From Phycisphaerae bacterium (GTDB taxonomy: Bacteria; Planctomycetota; Phycisphaerae; Sedimentisphaerales; Anaerobacaceae), in contig JAQTMR010000016.1 of the NCBI GenBank assembly GCA_028714255.1, positions 1-45,870 of the forward strand: a stretch of DNA of 45,870 nt. The letters run 5' to 3'. The notes beneath the pieces were generated by a model that saw nothing but the letters and a program-made list of their open reading frames with translations, searched no databases and was not told the DNA's origin. Below, one piece after another: positions 25,942 to 34,730 of this stretch. The translations under genes were made by a program, and so were the position numbers. Within the stretch, counting starts at the first letter, position 1. Each line of letters begins with the position of its first letter.

Positions 25942-26988
25942 CTATTCTACATCTGCGATATCGCCCTGTGCCTCGCCGACAAGGTAAATTTTGTTTTTTC
26001 CGCTGCGTTTTGCTTCCAATAAAGCCTTGTCGGCTTGGTTGAAAAGCTCGTCGATATTCGAGCCGTCGCGAGGGAAGCTCGCAAGTCCGCCGCTGATAGC
26101 GAGAACGCCTTTGCCTTCCGGGCCAAGCAGGTGCAGCTCAGCCTTGCTTAATTGTTTTCTGAATCGTTTGGCTATAAAAATCGCCTCTTTCGGATGGTCA
26201 GCCATCTCCGAGCGGCGTTCGGCCTCTTCCTTAGATAGTTCTCTTCGCGGGTCGTCCCAGAAAACGACGGCGAACTCGTCGCCGCCGACTCTGCCGACAA
26301 CGTCGTGGCTCCGGCAGCACTTCTGCATCAAAACAGCGGCTTCTTTTAAGATTTCGTCGCCTGCGGAATGGCCATATACATCGTTATAATGCTTAAAGTT
26401 ATCGATATCGAAAATAAGCAGCGTTACCCTTTTATTTTCGCTGCGTGCGCGGGCTATAATCTGTTTCGAAAATTCCCAGATATATCTTCTGTTCTTTAGG
26501 CCCGTAAGCTCGTCTTCGGTCGCCATTTTTTCGAGCTGACTTATTCTGCCGCCAACTATGTTATCAGCAGCTAATCGGCCATTACCTCCATCAGATGGTG
26601 AAACGGCCTCGCAGAATTTGCTTGTCTGGACGGGGCAAATCAAATAATCGTCGGCCAGCGTTGTGCCGTTGCAAGCGGAGCTAACCATTTCCATAGCGGC
26701 AGGCTCCTCATAGACCTGCGCAAGGAGGATAATCTTCGCGTTGCAGTTAGCCTGTCGCAGAGATTTCAGAATCGAGGCTAATTTAGCAGGAGCCGCGGAC
26801 ATCATAACCGCGATAGCCGAGAAGCTGTTTTCCCCGGCCAACTCGATTGCGTCGGGCATATCGGCGCGTATTTCGCACGGCAGACGGCGAATAGCATCGG
26901 CATCGAGGAAAATATTGTTAACATCGCCTATCAGCAGGATTTTGTGAGCGCCCATCCGTGGGAAATCCGGTATGTTAGAAATTGCCAT
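25942..26988 (-). CDS. Diguanylate cyclase (GGDEF) with degenerate receiver-like N-terminus
   Basis: The C-terminal half makes cyclic di-GMP from two GTP. Its markers are DELTGLKNRRYI, FDIDNFKHYND and the active loop GGDEF near residues 233-237. An inhibitory I-site RSHD sits exactly five residues before GGDEF, so product feedback is expected. An insertion rich in charged residues (DPRRELSKEEAERR) follows. The N-terminal 130 residues begin HKILLIGDVNNIFLD and alternate strands and helices like a response-regulator receiver domain, but no clear phospho-acceptor Asp pocket is seen. No membrane segments occur, so it should be cytoplasmic. No partner gene is adjacent. Confidence 0.92.
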   Translation of the reverse strand: MAISNIPDFPRMGAHKILLIGDVNNIFLDADAIRRLPCEIRADMPDAIELAGENSFSAIAVMMSAAPAKLASILKSLRQANCNAKIILLAQVYEEPAAMEMVSSACNGTTLADDYLICPVQTSKFCEAVSPSDGGNGRLAADNIVGGRISQLEKMATEDELTGLKNRRYIWEFSKQIIARARSENKRVTLLIFDIDNFKHYNDVYGHSAGDEILKEAAVLMQKCCRSHDVVGRVGGDEFAVVFWDDPRRELSKEEAERRSEMADHPKEAIFIAKRFRKQLSKAELHLLGPEGKGVLAISGGLASFPRDGSNIDELFNQADKALLEAKRSGKNKIYLVGEAQGDIADVE

Positions 26989-27179
26989 TTAAGCTAAGTC
27001 CCAAACACATCGCACAACTTCAGCCTTATTAGATTAGTCCCGTAAGAATATGTAACAAAAGGCGCAACAGGCCAAAAATGGTAAACAATCATCTAATATG
27101 ATAGCAAAATCCGACGGCAAAGTCAACCTGAATATGAACAGTTCAGAAGCCAGGAATTTGGAAAAGGCGGCAGAATTAA

Positions 27180-29048
27180 TCAATCTTTGGGCAGGTTCTC
27201 GAGGTTCTTTTTGGCCTGCTCGGTGCTGAAACTATCGGGATATAAGCTGATAAAATCGGTTAAAAAAGCCCTTGCTTCAGCTAAATACTTTTTCTTATGT
27301 TCCGGGTTCGACTCGCTCTGATACAGGCCAATCTTCAAACGGGCCAATTCGTACAGAGCCTGCATTCCGCCATCGCTGTCGCGGAATTTTTTGTGCAATT
27401 TGGACAGTTTCTCGGCCCGCAACTGCTCATCAGCGATGAGCCTTACCTGGGCCAGCAGGACATTATCGCGGAGGGGGTCGTCGCCGGCCATTTGCTCGAG
27501 CAATTCATCGAGGCTGCTGGCGTAATCATCCGCGGCGTGCGGGTTCAGCATAACAAATCTCGCCAGTCGCTGTTCGGCGCTCGGCTCGTCGGTTCGATTC
27601 TCCGTTCCTATCAGGCTGCGCAGCTGATATAACTTTGTCTGCAGCTCGGTCAGCTTAAAAGCCGTCATTGCCGAATCTGCAGACGGCTGAAACAAGCTGA
27701 AAAATGTGTCGTTCTGCGTCCGTTCTTCCGCGAGCAGTTTCAGCTTTTCGACAGCCATAGTTTGCGCTTCGGCAAGGAGTTTGTCGGCCTGTTTGAAGTC
27801 GCCCCGGCCCGCCAGATACTTCGCGAGGCGCCATCTCGCCTCCAGTGATTCGGCGCTGTCGGCAAATTCGGTGTAGAGCCATTCCCAGACGCCCTGCGAG
27901 CGTTCGTACGGGTAGTCACTGTAAAAATGCAATACTTCCTTCTGCTCAAACATCTGGATATCGGGGCTGTATTCACTCAGAATCGCTTTGTAGTAGAGTG
28001 CTATGGGCATCCGCCTGCTGGTGGGACGCCGGTTTGTAAAGATATCGTACTGTACGGACAGCCAGAGTTTTTTCGCCTGATAATTCAGTTCCGGCGGCAC
28101 AGCCAACCACCACGGCCAGCGGCCTCGGCTCACCTCGTCACGAAGCTTTTCTTTCAATTTCGCACGAAGCGGTATCGGCTCGCTGGGGTAAAACGACATC
28201 TCAAGATACCTTTTCACCCTCGAAGAAGGACTTGTAATCATTTCGTCCAGCGATTCTTTTATACTGTGGTCGTGAAATTCGACTGCCTGTTCGGGATTGT
28301 TCTTGGCCACGTAAAGCTGGTAGTCCAATTCATCAAAGCTTATTCTCATTTCGAAGGTTACCACGGCCAGCAAAAGAATGACGCTCGTAACAATCCATAT
28401 CACTCCTGGTCGATAACGCGTGAAATGTCCTATCCCAAGAACTATTCCCGCGATGCCTATGCCGACAAGCCAGGCACAAATCCAAGGCGTGAAAGAAAAT
28501 CCCCACTTAACCGGCTCCACTCCTTTTATGCCGCCGAAGTATGCCCAGAAAGCAAGCTGCGGCGCCGTGCATAATACTATGGCGACAAACCGTGAACGAA
28601 AACGGAGCGGACGACACGCCGAGGCGATACAACTGACCAAAAGACAAACTGCAAAGGCCGGTAAATTGGCGGCAAAAAAGACCAGGAATATGAACGGCAA
28701 ACTGTGCTTAAAACTCATAAGCTGCGAAATAAGCACCGGCACTATCGCCATAATGCCCATCAGCAGGCCCAGCACAAGAATCTGCCACGGGTATTCGAAT
28801 ATGCTCACTCCGCTTACGACAGATTGACCCAGATTCCAGAGCCTGGGAGAAATTACCGCCTGAAAGTCGAACGACCAGAATGACCCGGTCAATACTTTCG
28901 ACCAGAATGATGCGTTTGCGCCAAAAGCGACGACTGCGAGAAGCCAGCACCGCTGAACATTGTCATGGCTGTAGCGCAGCGTAGGCCCCACCGACAGAAA
29001 AGTCTTCGAAACCGTTTTGGAGCCGTTTTTAACCTGTTTATCTTCCAT
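27180..29048 (-). CDS. Membrane protein with C-terminal TPR-like helical repeats
   Basis: This 622-residue protein has about six to seven membrane helices in the first 270 residues (for example ILVLGLLMGIMAIVPVLIS, FIFLVFFAANLPAFAVCLL, GVIWIVTSVILLLAVVTF). A large soluble region of tandem helical hairpins follows (ARWRLAKYLAGRGDFKQADK; ALYELARLKIGLYQSE; FISLYPDSFSTEQAKKNLEN). These are TPR-like, as in YbgF/BamD-type tails that scan periplasmic proteins. The combination is common in planctomycete genomes, but no function is known. It follows ahcY by 69 bases on the same strand. The start ATG agrees with the first charged segment before helix 1. Confidence 0.7.
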   Translation of the reverse strand: MEDKQVKNGSKTVSKTFLSVGPTLRYSHDNVQRCWLLAVVAFGANASFWSKVLTGSFWSFDFQAVISPRLWNLGQSVVSGVSIFEYPWQILVLGLLMGIMAIVPVLISQLMSFKHSLPFIFLVFFAANLPAFAVCLLVSCIASACRPLRFRSRFVAIVLCTAPQLAFWAYFGGIKGVEPVKWGFSFTPWICAWLVGIGIAGIVLGIGHFTRYRPGVIWIVTSVILLLAVVTFEMRISFDELDYQLYVAKNNPEQAVEFHDHSIKESLDEMITSPSSRVKRYLEMSFYPSEPIPLRAKLKEKLRDEVSRGRWPWWLAVPPELNYQAKKLWLSVQYDIFTNRRPTSRRMPIALYYKAILSEYSPDIQMFEQKEVLHFYSDYPYERSQGVWEWLYTEFADSAESLEARWRLAKYLAGRGDFKQADKLLAEAQTMAVEKLKLLAEERTQNDTFFSLFQPSADSAMTAFKLTELQTKLYQLRSLIGTENRTDEPSAEQRLARFVMLNPHAADDYASSLDELLEQMAGDDPLRDNVLLAQVRLIADEQLRAEKLSKLHKKFRDSDGGMQALYELARLKIGLYQSESNPEHKKKYLAEARAFLTDFISLYPDSFSTEQAKKNLENLPKD

Positions 29049-29117
29049 AGCTTTGCTTGAAGGAAGAATTTAAAGTTTAATATACGCATACCGAGCGAGA
29101 CGCCGGTCGCGACATTT

Positions 29118-30377
29118 TTATGTCCCCTCGCCGCTGCTGGCAAGATAAATGACTTGTTCAGGCGTCAGCTTGTCTATTGAAATAGACATTGATTTCATCT
29201 TGAGTCGGCTGACCTGCTGCTCTATCACCATCGGGACATCGTGCACCGCTACGGCAAGCTTGCCCGCCTTTTTCATTACATATTCGGCTTCGAGGGCCTG
29301 CGTGGAAAAGCTCATATCCATTACGCTTGCGGGATGTCCCTCGGCGGCCGCGAGATTAATCAGCCGGCCATCGGCCAGCAGGTAAATCCGTCTGTTATTT
29401 TTCATAACATATTCATCAACGTGCCTACGAACGCCACAGTTGACCTTTTTGCTCAGTTTCTTCAAAGCAGGTATGTCTATTTCAACATTGAAATGTCCGC
29501 TGTTTGCCACAACGGCTTTGTCTCTCATCACGCGGAAATGCTCGGCTCTTAAAACGCTCTTATTGCCCGTCAGTGTTACGAACAGGTTACCTATTTTTGC
29601 GGCCTGTGCCATCGGCATAACATCAAATCCGTCCATCGCCGCCTCAAGCGCCTTGACCGCATCGACTTCCGTAACAATAACAATGGCTCCCATACCTCTT
29701 GCCCGCATGGCAAAACCCCTGCCGCACCAACCGTAACCTGCCACGACAACTTTCTTGCCCGCTATAAGTAAATCCGTCGCCCGGATAATCCCGTCAACTG
29801 TCGATTGTCCCGTCCCGTAGCGGTTATCGAAAAGGTGTTTGGTCGCAGCGTCATTTACGGCAATGACCGGGAATTTCAGCCTGCCCGAATTAGCCATCGC
29901 CCGCAGCCGGATAACGCCGGTGGTGGTTTCTTCCATACTCGCAATAACTCTGCCGCCATCTTTCTTCCTGCTTTGATGCAGCTCATTTACCAAATCGGCG
30001 CCATCGTCGAATGTGATGACCGGCTTGTGGTCAATCGCCGAGTGTATATGTTTGTAATACGTCGCCCTGTTCTCGCCGCAGATGGCAAAGACCGGTATCT
30101 GAAAATCCTTTACCAGCGAAGCTGCCACGTCATCCTGAGTGCTCAGCGGATTGGAAGCGCATAAAACAGCATTTGCCCCGCCAGCCTTTAACGCCCTCAT
30201 AAGATTGGCTGTTTCTGCGGTTACATGCAGACAGGCCGAAACGTTCAGGCCCTTTAACGGCTTTTGTTTGGCGAATCGCTCGCGTATCTGTGCAAGTACC
30301 GGCATATCACTGTCGGCCCATAAAATCCGCCTCTTACCCTCAGATGCCAATGATAAATCAGCTACGTCATACTTCAT
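29118..30377 (-). CDS. ahcY: Adenosylhomocysteinase
   Basis: This enzyme hydrolyses S-adenosylhomocysteine to adenosine and homocysteine with bound NAD, removing the product inhibitor of methyltransferases. The 419-residue protein shows the family's substrate segments ([30 protein letters not shown]), the NAD-binding fold ([20 protein letters not shown]) and SGHFNVEID. The C-terminus is slightly shorter than in eukaryotic forms. An AAAGGG site lies near the ATG. It has its own promoter (30408-30442), downstream of the homocysteine methyltransferase gene, so it may be read both from that operon and alone. Together the two genes turn S-adenosylhomocysteine back into methionine. Confidence 0.96.
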   Translation of the reverse strand: MKYDVADLSLASEGKRRILWADSDMPVLAQIRERFAKQKPLKGLNVSACLHVTAETANLMRALKAGGANAVLCASNPLSTQDDVAASLVKDFQIPVFAICGENRATYYKHIHSAIDHKPVITFDDGADLVNELHQSRKKDGGRVIASMEETTTGVIRLRAMANSGRLKFPVIAVNDAATKHLFDNRYGTGQSTVDGIIRATDLLIAGKKVVVAGYGWCGRGFAMRARGMGAIVIVTEVDAVKALEAAMDGFDVMPMAQAAKIGNLFVTLTGNKSVLRAEHFRVMRDKAVVANSGHFNVEIDIPALKKLSKKVNCGVRRHVDEYVMKNNRRIYLLADGRLINLAAAEGHPASVMDMSFSTQALEAEYVMKKAGKLAVAVHDVPMVIEQQVSRLKMKSMSISIDKLTPEQVIYLASSGEGT

Positions 30378-30407
30378 TTATTAACCCTTTCAAAAATGCA
30401 GATAGAA

Positions 30408-30442
30408 GCGGTAACTATACCGCCCAAAGACGGACTTTGCAA
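30408..30442 (-). promoter_or_regulatory. Promoter of ahcY with an inverted repeat over the -10
   Basis: On the minus strand TTGCAA (30437-30442) and TATAGT (30414-30419) are 17 bases apart. The -10 is embedded in the perfect inverted repeat GCGGTA-TAGT-TACCGC (30408-30423), which could be an operator. The start site predicted near 30407 leaves about 30 bases of leader, too short for a riboswitch. Confidence 0.6.
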
Positions 30443-30472
30443 CCTTTTATTTCCCGCCGGGCAGACAGCAGC

Positions 30473-31372
30473 CTACCTTAGCTTACTGTTCACAGCCGCG
30501 ATGTGTTCCGGCGACGTTCCGCAACAGCCGCCGATGATATTTACGCCTGCCGAATGTATCTTCTGTGCCGCCGCGGCAAAATCTTCAGGTGAAACCTTAT
30601 AAACGGCTTTGCCGGCGACGAGTTCGGGCTTGCCCGCATTTGGTTCGGCAAAAACCAATACTTTTTTATCGAGGGTGCCTGCAACAGAGACGAACTTTTT
30701 TGCTAATTCTATATATTCATCGAGCGCAGCGTTACCGCAGTTAAAGCCGACAGCATCTGCACCTGATGAAACCATTTTCGCAACCGCAGATTCGACATCA
30801 ACACCCATCATCGTTCTAAACCCGCCTGCGACCTTATCGAAAGCCGCTGACGCGAAAACAGGTAAATTGCCGCAGACAGCCTTAACGGCTTCGATTGCGA
30901 TTGTCACCTCATCAAGGGCCGTCATCGTCTCAATTATGAAACCATCCACCTCGCCCGCCAGAAGCGCTTCTACCTGCTCGATGAAAGCTTCTTTCAGTTC
31001 TTCAGGCTCGAGATTTCCCAGGGGCTTCAGGAGGCCGCCGCTCGGACCGATGTCACCCAGCACATATCCCTGCTGGCCGGCGGCCCGGCGAGCCGTTTGC
31101 GCCGCGGCGGTATTTATCTGTCTGACTTTGTCGCCGAGGCCGTGACGGGCCAAAGCAAATTTGTTGGCCCCGAATGTATTGGTCAAAACCGCATCGCTGC
31201 CCGCCTGAAAATAAGCACGGTGAATCTCGAAAATAACATCGGGCGAATCGATATTCAGATAGTCATTGCACTTGCCCGGCTCAATACCACGGGCAATCAA
31301 TTGTGTCCCCATCGCGCCATCCAATAAAAAAACGCCTTTGGTTATTCTCTCTTTTAAACTTATTTTGGCCAT
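30473..31372 (-). CDS. Homocysteine S-methyltransferase family protein (MetH N-domain/BHMT-like)
   Basis: The 299-residue protein is a single methyltransferase barrel that transfers a methyl group to homocysteine to give methionine. The start LDGAMGTQLIARGI is the family signature. Zinc ligands are the cysteine in VGFNCG and the pair in IIGGCCGTSP. It lacks the folate, cobalamin and activation domains of full MetH, so either it uses another methyl donor (betaine, S-methylmethionine) or the other MetH domains are encoded elsewhere. It precedes ahcY on the same strand (95-base gap with an ahcY promoter) and lies 12 bases after the lipoprotein gene upstream, so it is the last gene of a longer transcript. 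Confidence 0.9.
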   Translation of the reverse strand: MAKISLKERITKGVFLLDGAMGTQLIARGIEPGKCNDYLNIDSPDVIFEIHRAYFQAGSDAVLTNTFGANKFALARHGLGDKVRQINTAAAQTARRAAGQQGYVLGDIGPSGGLLKPLGNLEPEELKEAFIEQVEALLAGEVDGFIIETMTALDEVTIAIEAVKAVCGNLPVFASAAFDKVAGGFRTMMGVDVESAVAKMVSSGADAVGFNCGNAALDEYIELAKKFVSVAGTLDKKVLVFAEPNAGKPELVAGKAVYKVSPEDFAAAAQKIHSAGVNIIGGCCGTSPEHIAAVNSKLR

Positions 31373-31384
31373 AAACTTTGCCCT

Positions 31385-32254
31385 TTATTGGGGTTGTTCG
31401 ATAATCTTACCATTAACAATTTTATAAATATGCCTGAAACCTTCCGGTTTGAGACGATTAAAGATGAGATTTCTCAGCTTTTGAGTAAAATCCGCCGGCT
31501 TTGCAGACTCAAGGTTAAAACTAACGCTAATGCAATCTCCCGCTCTTTCGGCGGCGGGGCTGGTAATCTTTACGCTGCGCGGGACAAAAAAGTTCTCGGA
31601 TATTTCTTTATATTTATCCAGTTCCGCGACAGCAACTTTGCGGCCGGTCACGTCGAAATATTCGATTTTTCTAACCAGATAATCGCAATTATTGACATAT
31701 ATTTTTCTGGTTTTAACACCAGCCTGCTGTTTTGTGAGCACGTCAAAGGCCCCTTCCTTCGACAAAGACCAGCCCTGTTCATCCTGCATTGCAATAAGGC
31801 CCAAAGCTTCAAGAACCAGCCTCGGATTAATCATCAACTTTTCAAAACTGCCTTGTCCTGCACACGCTCCCCACCAATAACTGCTGATTTCTTTTAGTTT
31901 TATCGCGAGCCAAAACTGGCCTTCGTTCGAGCCGAAGACAATCCCCTTCGGGTCAAAAGCAACATCACCCTGCACATAAATTTCCGCCGGCGGATTCACC
32001 CACAGCTTCACCGTGAAATTCACTTTTTCAGTTTTTTTGTCCGCAGCGTAATACCGCAGGAGACAACTGCCGGCGGCTTTGAACTGCACGGCGTTTTCCA
32101 ATTGCAGATGCAGTACAGATAACGAGTCCGCAATAGATTCCTTGCCCGGACATACCCGCACCGGCTTTTTCATCCGGGCGGAGCAGCCGGTAAAGATTAG
32201 TATCGCCGCCGCGAAAGCAGCAAATAATCGAAGGTTAGTATTTTGGTAAGCCAC
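31385..32254 (-). CDS. Lipoprotein, LolA/DUF4292-like
   Basis: A lipoprotein signal with lipobox LIFTGC places the mature protein (about 265 residues) on a membrane. The body has alternating beta-strands with paired aromatic residues (NFTVKLWVNPPAEIYVQGDVAF; EGQFWLAIKLKEISSYWWG; RKIYVNNCDYLVRKIEYFD), a pattern like LolA/LolB and DUF4292 lipoprotein carriers. No specific residues can be named, so the call rests on general layout. It is followed 12 bases later by the homocysteine methyltransferase gene and preceded by a 162-residue unknown protein with a 3-base gap, so the three genes are one unit. The ligand is unknown. Confidence 0.65.
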   Translation of the reverse strand: MAYQNTNLRLFAAFAAAILIFTGCSARMKKPVRVCPGKESIADSLSVLHLQLENAVQFKAAGSCLLRYYAADKKTEKVNFTVKLWVNPPAEIYVQGDVAFDPKGIVFGSNEGQFWLAIKLKEISSYWWGACAGQGSFEKLMINPRLVLEALGLIAMQDEQGWSLSKEGAFDVLTKQQAGVKTRKIYVNNCDYLVRKIEYFDVTGRKVAVAELDKYKEISENFFVPRSVKITSPAAERAGDCISVSFNLESAKPADFTQKLRNLIFNRLKPEGFRHIYKIVNGKIIEQPQ

Positions 32255-32257
32255 TTC

Positions 32258-32746
32258 TTATAAATCCGTTTGCAGAATTTCGCCAATCTGGCCTGTCAGC
32301 TGTTTGATTTGTTCGTCATCGAGCCTGGGGTTTTTGACCTCGACGAACTCTTTCTCGCCGGTTATTCTCAATCGCCAGATTTCCATGCCGTCTTCAGTTC
32401 TGGAAGAATCGTATTTCAATCGTCTTTTTCGCATCAAGACCAATGCGAGCACAAAGCGGAAATTTATTCTCTCCTGCTCTGTTTCTTTTTCCAGCCTCAT
32501 GAAAAAGGCCATCAGCATCTCATCATCGACAAATTGGTGCTTTTTCTCGTCGGGCTGCGGCAGTCTCGTCTTCCAGTAGCAGAACACATTCGGCTTTTCA
32601 GCCAGCCAGTACTCTTCGCAAAAATCCCGCCGAACCAGTCCTTCAGCGGTTTCCACCAGGGCGGCAAAATATTCTTCGCCGTATCCGATTTTCTTCTCTG
32701 TGCCGCAACATTGACCAAGCGGTTTGTTTATTTCCCAATCACTCAT
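32258..32746 (-). CDS. Hypothetical protein, 162 residues
   Basis: Not recognised. The sequence is acidic and soluble, with an N-terminal Cys pair (GQCCGTEKKIGYGEEYFAAL) and another Cys in DFCEEYW, then aromatic and charged segments (FVLALVLMRKRRLKYDSSR; MEIWRLRITGEKEFVEVKNP). The C-terminal helix is EQIKQLTGQIGEIL. The N-terminal cysteines could bind metal. It lies between the ComEA-like gene (19-base gap) and the lipoprotein gene (3-base gap) and is clearly part of that operon. Confidence 0.65.
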   Translation of the reverse strand: MSDWEINKPLGQCCGTEKKIGYGEEYFAALVETAEGLVRRDFCEEYWLAEKPNVFCYWKTRLPQPDEKKHQFVDDEMLMAFFMRLEKETEQERINFRFVLALVLMRKRRLKYDSSRTEDGMEIWRLRITGEKEFVEVKNPRLDDEQIKQLTGQIGEILQTDL

Positions 32747-32765
32747 TTTTTCTCTTCTTTAGATT

Positions 32766-33131
32766 TCATTCAAACTTCAGATATTCGCATATACCCGCTG
32801 CTGTTTTGGGCCCTATGCCCCTGATTTTCTGTAAATCGTCACAAGTCCGAAAGGCTCCGGCGGTTTCCTCGCTGAAATTTTCGCGGTAATCTACTATCGC
32901 CTTTGCCCGTCCATCGCCTATGCCGGGCAATCTTATCAAACTTGCCTGCGGCGCATAATTCGGATTTATTCGGTCTTCCAACCTGATTCGGCCCTGCTGT
33001 GAGAATGCGGCAAGACCGGAAACCGCAAAACAAACAGCCAAGCAGAAAGCTATACCCAGCGCTAAATAAAATGCAAATGATTGAATCCTGTTCTGCAACG
33101 GAGCTTTTGGGATTAAACTATCGTTTGCCAC
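32766..33131 (-). CDS. ComEA-like helix-hairpin-helix protein with N-terminal membrane anchor
   Basis: The 121-residue protein has one membrane helix (FYLALGIAFCLAVCFAVSGL, about 24-43), then a helix-hairpin-helix pair: LIRLPGIGDGRAKAIVDYRE and KIRGIGPKTAAGICEYL. This is the DNA-binding domain of ComEA, the periplasmic DNA receptor in natural transformation. Anchored HhH proteins of this kind also occur in non-competent bacteria. The gap from the GH10-like gene is 14 bases, so it shares that transcript. No other competence gene (comEC, pilins) is in the window, so a DNA-uptake role is only possible. Confidence 0.85.
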   Translation of the reverse strand: MANDSLIPKAPLQNRIQSFAFYLALGIAFCLAVCFAVSGLAAFSQQGRIRLEDRINPNYAPQASLIRLPGIGDGRAKAIVDYRENFSEETAGAFRTCDDLQKIRGIGPKTAAGICEYLKFE

Positions 33132-33145
33132 GGTTAATTTTCAAC

Positions 33146-34621
33146 TCACCTTTTAACTATAGCGCTGCGCAGCTTATCCATAGTTTGAAACGATTCTCTG
33201 GGTTCAAGCCCGGCTGTCAACAGCCCGCTGCCGGCTATCACACTATCGGCTGTATCGGTAAGGTTAGAATACGTTATCCTCTCGACAAATGGCTTACTAA
33301 GAGCTATCTTATAAAATTGCTCAATCCATTGTCCCTGCCGCGACTGGTCCCATTCCTCATGCCAGATGCCGGCAGCTTCGCCGTCATATAAACCGCTGCC
33401 ATTCCGGCTCGGAACTTCCACCTCGGTTATATATAAGGGTTTGGCCACGGCTGCAAAATAATCGAGGACCGCCGATATCTGCATCATATCCCTGATATGC
33501 ATACCGGCCTCGTTCTTGCCGAACTGCATAGCCAATCCGAACGCATCAAAGCTAATCCCGCTCTGAACCACCATATCCACATATACTAACGGCGGAATAG
33601 TGCCGGGTGTCGTGGCGTAATACTCGCCCCATAGATTGTTGATTTCTACTATTTTCAGCGCCCTGTCGCTTCCTTGTTTCACCGCCATATTGGCCGCACG
33701 CGTCATTTCGAGAACCTGCTCGAAGCTGAAGCCAAAGCAATTAAACGCATTAAGTCCGCTCACAACTCGCCATGCATGAATAGTGTTCGAGTAGCGGGTA
33801 ACTATATTCGAAACAAATCGATAGGCAGCTTCGCGAATCTTTTCGAAACCGATTCCGTCGCGGAGCAGCCAGGCGGGTAAATACTCCTTCGAAAAACGCA
33901 GCAGCGGCCCTGCCCCGATTGCCAACTTCTTTTTACCAAGCGCGTCAGTGCAGGCGTCAATCGCTGAAAAATCGTAAGTGCCTTTTTCAGATTCTATCTT
34001 TGCCCAGTTTATAGGTATCATAGCAAAGCCAAACAATTTGAGCAGTTTCTCAAGATACCCCGGGTTGGCAATCGCCCTGGTATCTATTCGGCAGCCAAGG
34101 CAGCCTCGGCCGAAACCACGGCTCTTGTTTCTTGTATCGAAAACCAGGCTGGCCTGCTTGCCCGCTAATTTTTCGGAGAGAATTATGGCTCGCTCGAGCG
34201 ATTCGTCTGCTAATTTAGATGCCGCTGGTGCGTCAGAAATGCTTTGAAGTGCCTGGATAAATAAATCCTGCGCTTCTTTGGAGAAATCAGCTAAATCATC
34301 CGGGCGGCCGAAAAACGCCCAATCCTCCCGCTTGTTAATGATTTGCATCAGCTTCGCCCGTGCTATCTCGACATTCAAATTATAGGGCTGCTCTCTTTCA
34401 GGCAGGCAGGTTGTCGGCAAAAGCACCTTGCCGAACCCATCGATAGGCCACAGCAGAGCCAATCCCGCTGTCTCCATGCTGGGCTTCTCGCATTCGATAA
34501 TACCATTTTTGAACGTAATCTGCGCCCGGCGAATGGCAATGCCATCGCCTCCGAAAAGATACGCTCCGGACAACGTAAATTTGTTTACGAGCTTACCGTT
34601 TTTAAAAACCTGAAATTTCAT
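33146..34621 (-). CDS. GH10 (endo-1,4-beta-xylanase)-like protein lacking the acid/base glutamate
   Basis: The 491-residue protein has an unusual N-terminal domain of about 190 residues followed by a TIM-barrel-like domain whose order of motifs is that of GH10 xylanases (NWAKIESEKGTYDF; LAIGAGPLLRFSKEYLPAWL). The nucleophile segment is kept (LYITEVEVPS, with E400 and E402). In the acid/base segment, normally WDVVNE, the protein reads WRVVSG (284-289), with glycine at the place of the catalytic Glu. No signal peptide is seen. It may have lost hydrolase activity or changed its reaction. It starts a minus-strand unit of five genes running to the homocysteine methyltransferase. Confidence 0.75.
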   Translation of the reverse strand: MKFQVFKNGKLVNKFTLSGAYLFGGDGIAIRRAQITFKNGIIECEKPSMETAGLALLWPIDGFGKVLLPTTCLPEREQPYNLNVEIARAKLMQIINKREDWAFFGRPDDLADFSKEAQDLFIQALQSISDAPAASKLADESLERAIILSEKLAGKQASLVFDTRNKSRGFGRGCLGCRIDTRAIANPGYLEKLLKLFGFAMIPINWAKIESEKGTYDFSAIDACTDALGKKKLAIGAGPLLRFSKEYLPAWLLRDGIGFEKIREAAYRFVSNIVTRYSNTIHAWRVVSGLNAFNCFGFSFEQVLEMTRAANMAVKQGSDRALKIVEINNLWGEYYATTPGTIPPLVYVDMVVQSGISFDAFGLAMQFGKNEAGMHIRDMMQISAVLDYFAAVAKPLYITEVEVPSRNGSGLYDGEAAGIWHEEWDQSRQGQWIEQFYKIALSKPFVERITYSNLTDTADSVIAGSGLLTAGLEPRESFQTMDKLRSAIVKR

Positions 34622-34730
34622 TTTCTTCTCAACGCAAATTTACCCGCAGTGTTTAACTTGACCATCGGATTATAACAGGTATATCCTTTAAGGCAATCAA
34701 ATTGTAACCGGGCCGGATTATACGATACGA

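Noticed and set aside
30378-30472. An S-adenosylhomocysteine riboswitch before ahcY
   Set aside because: The leader after the predicted start is about 30 bases, too short for the aptamer.
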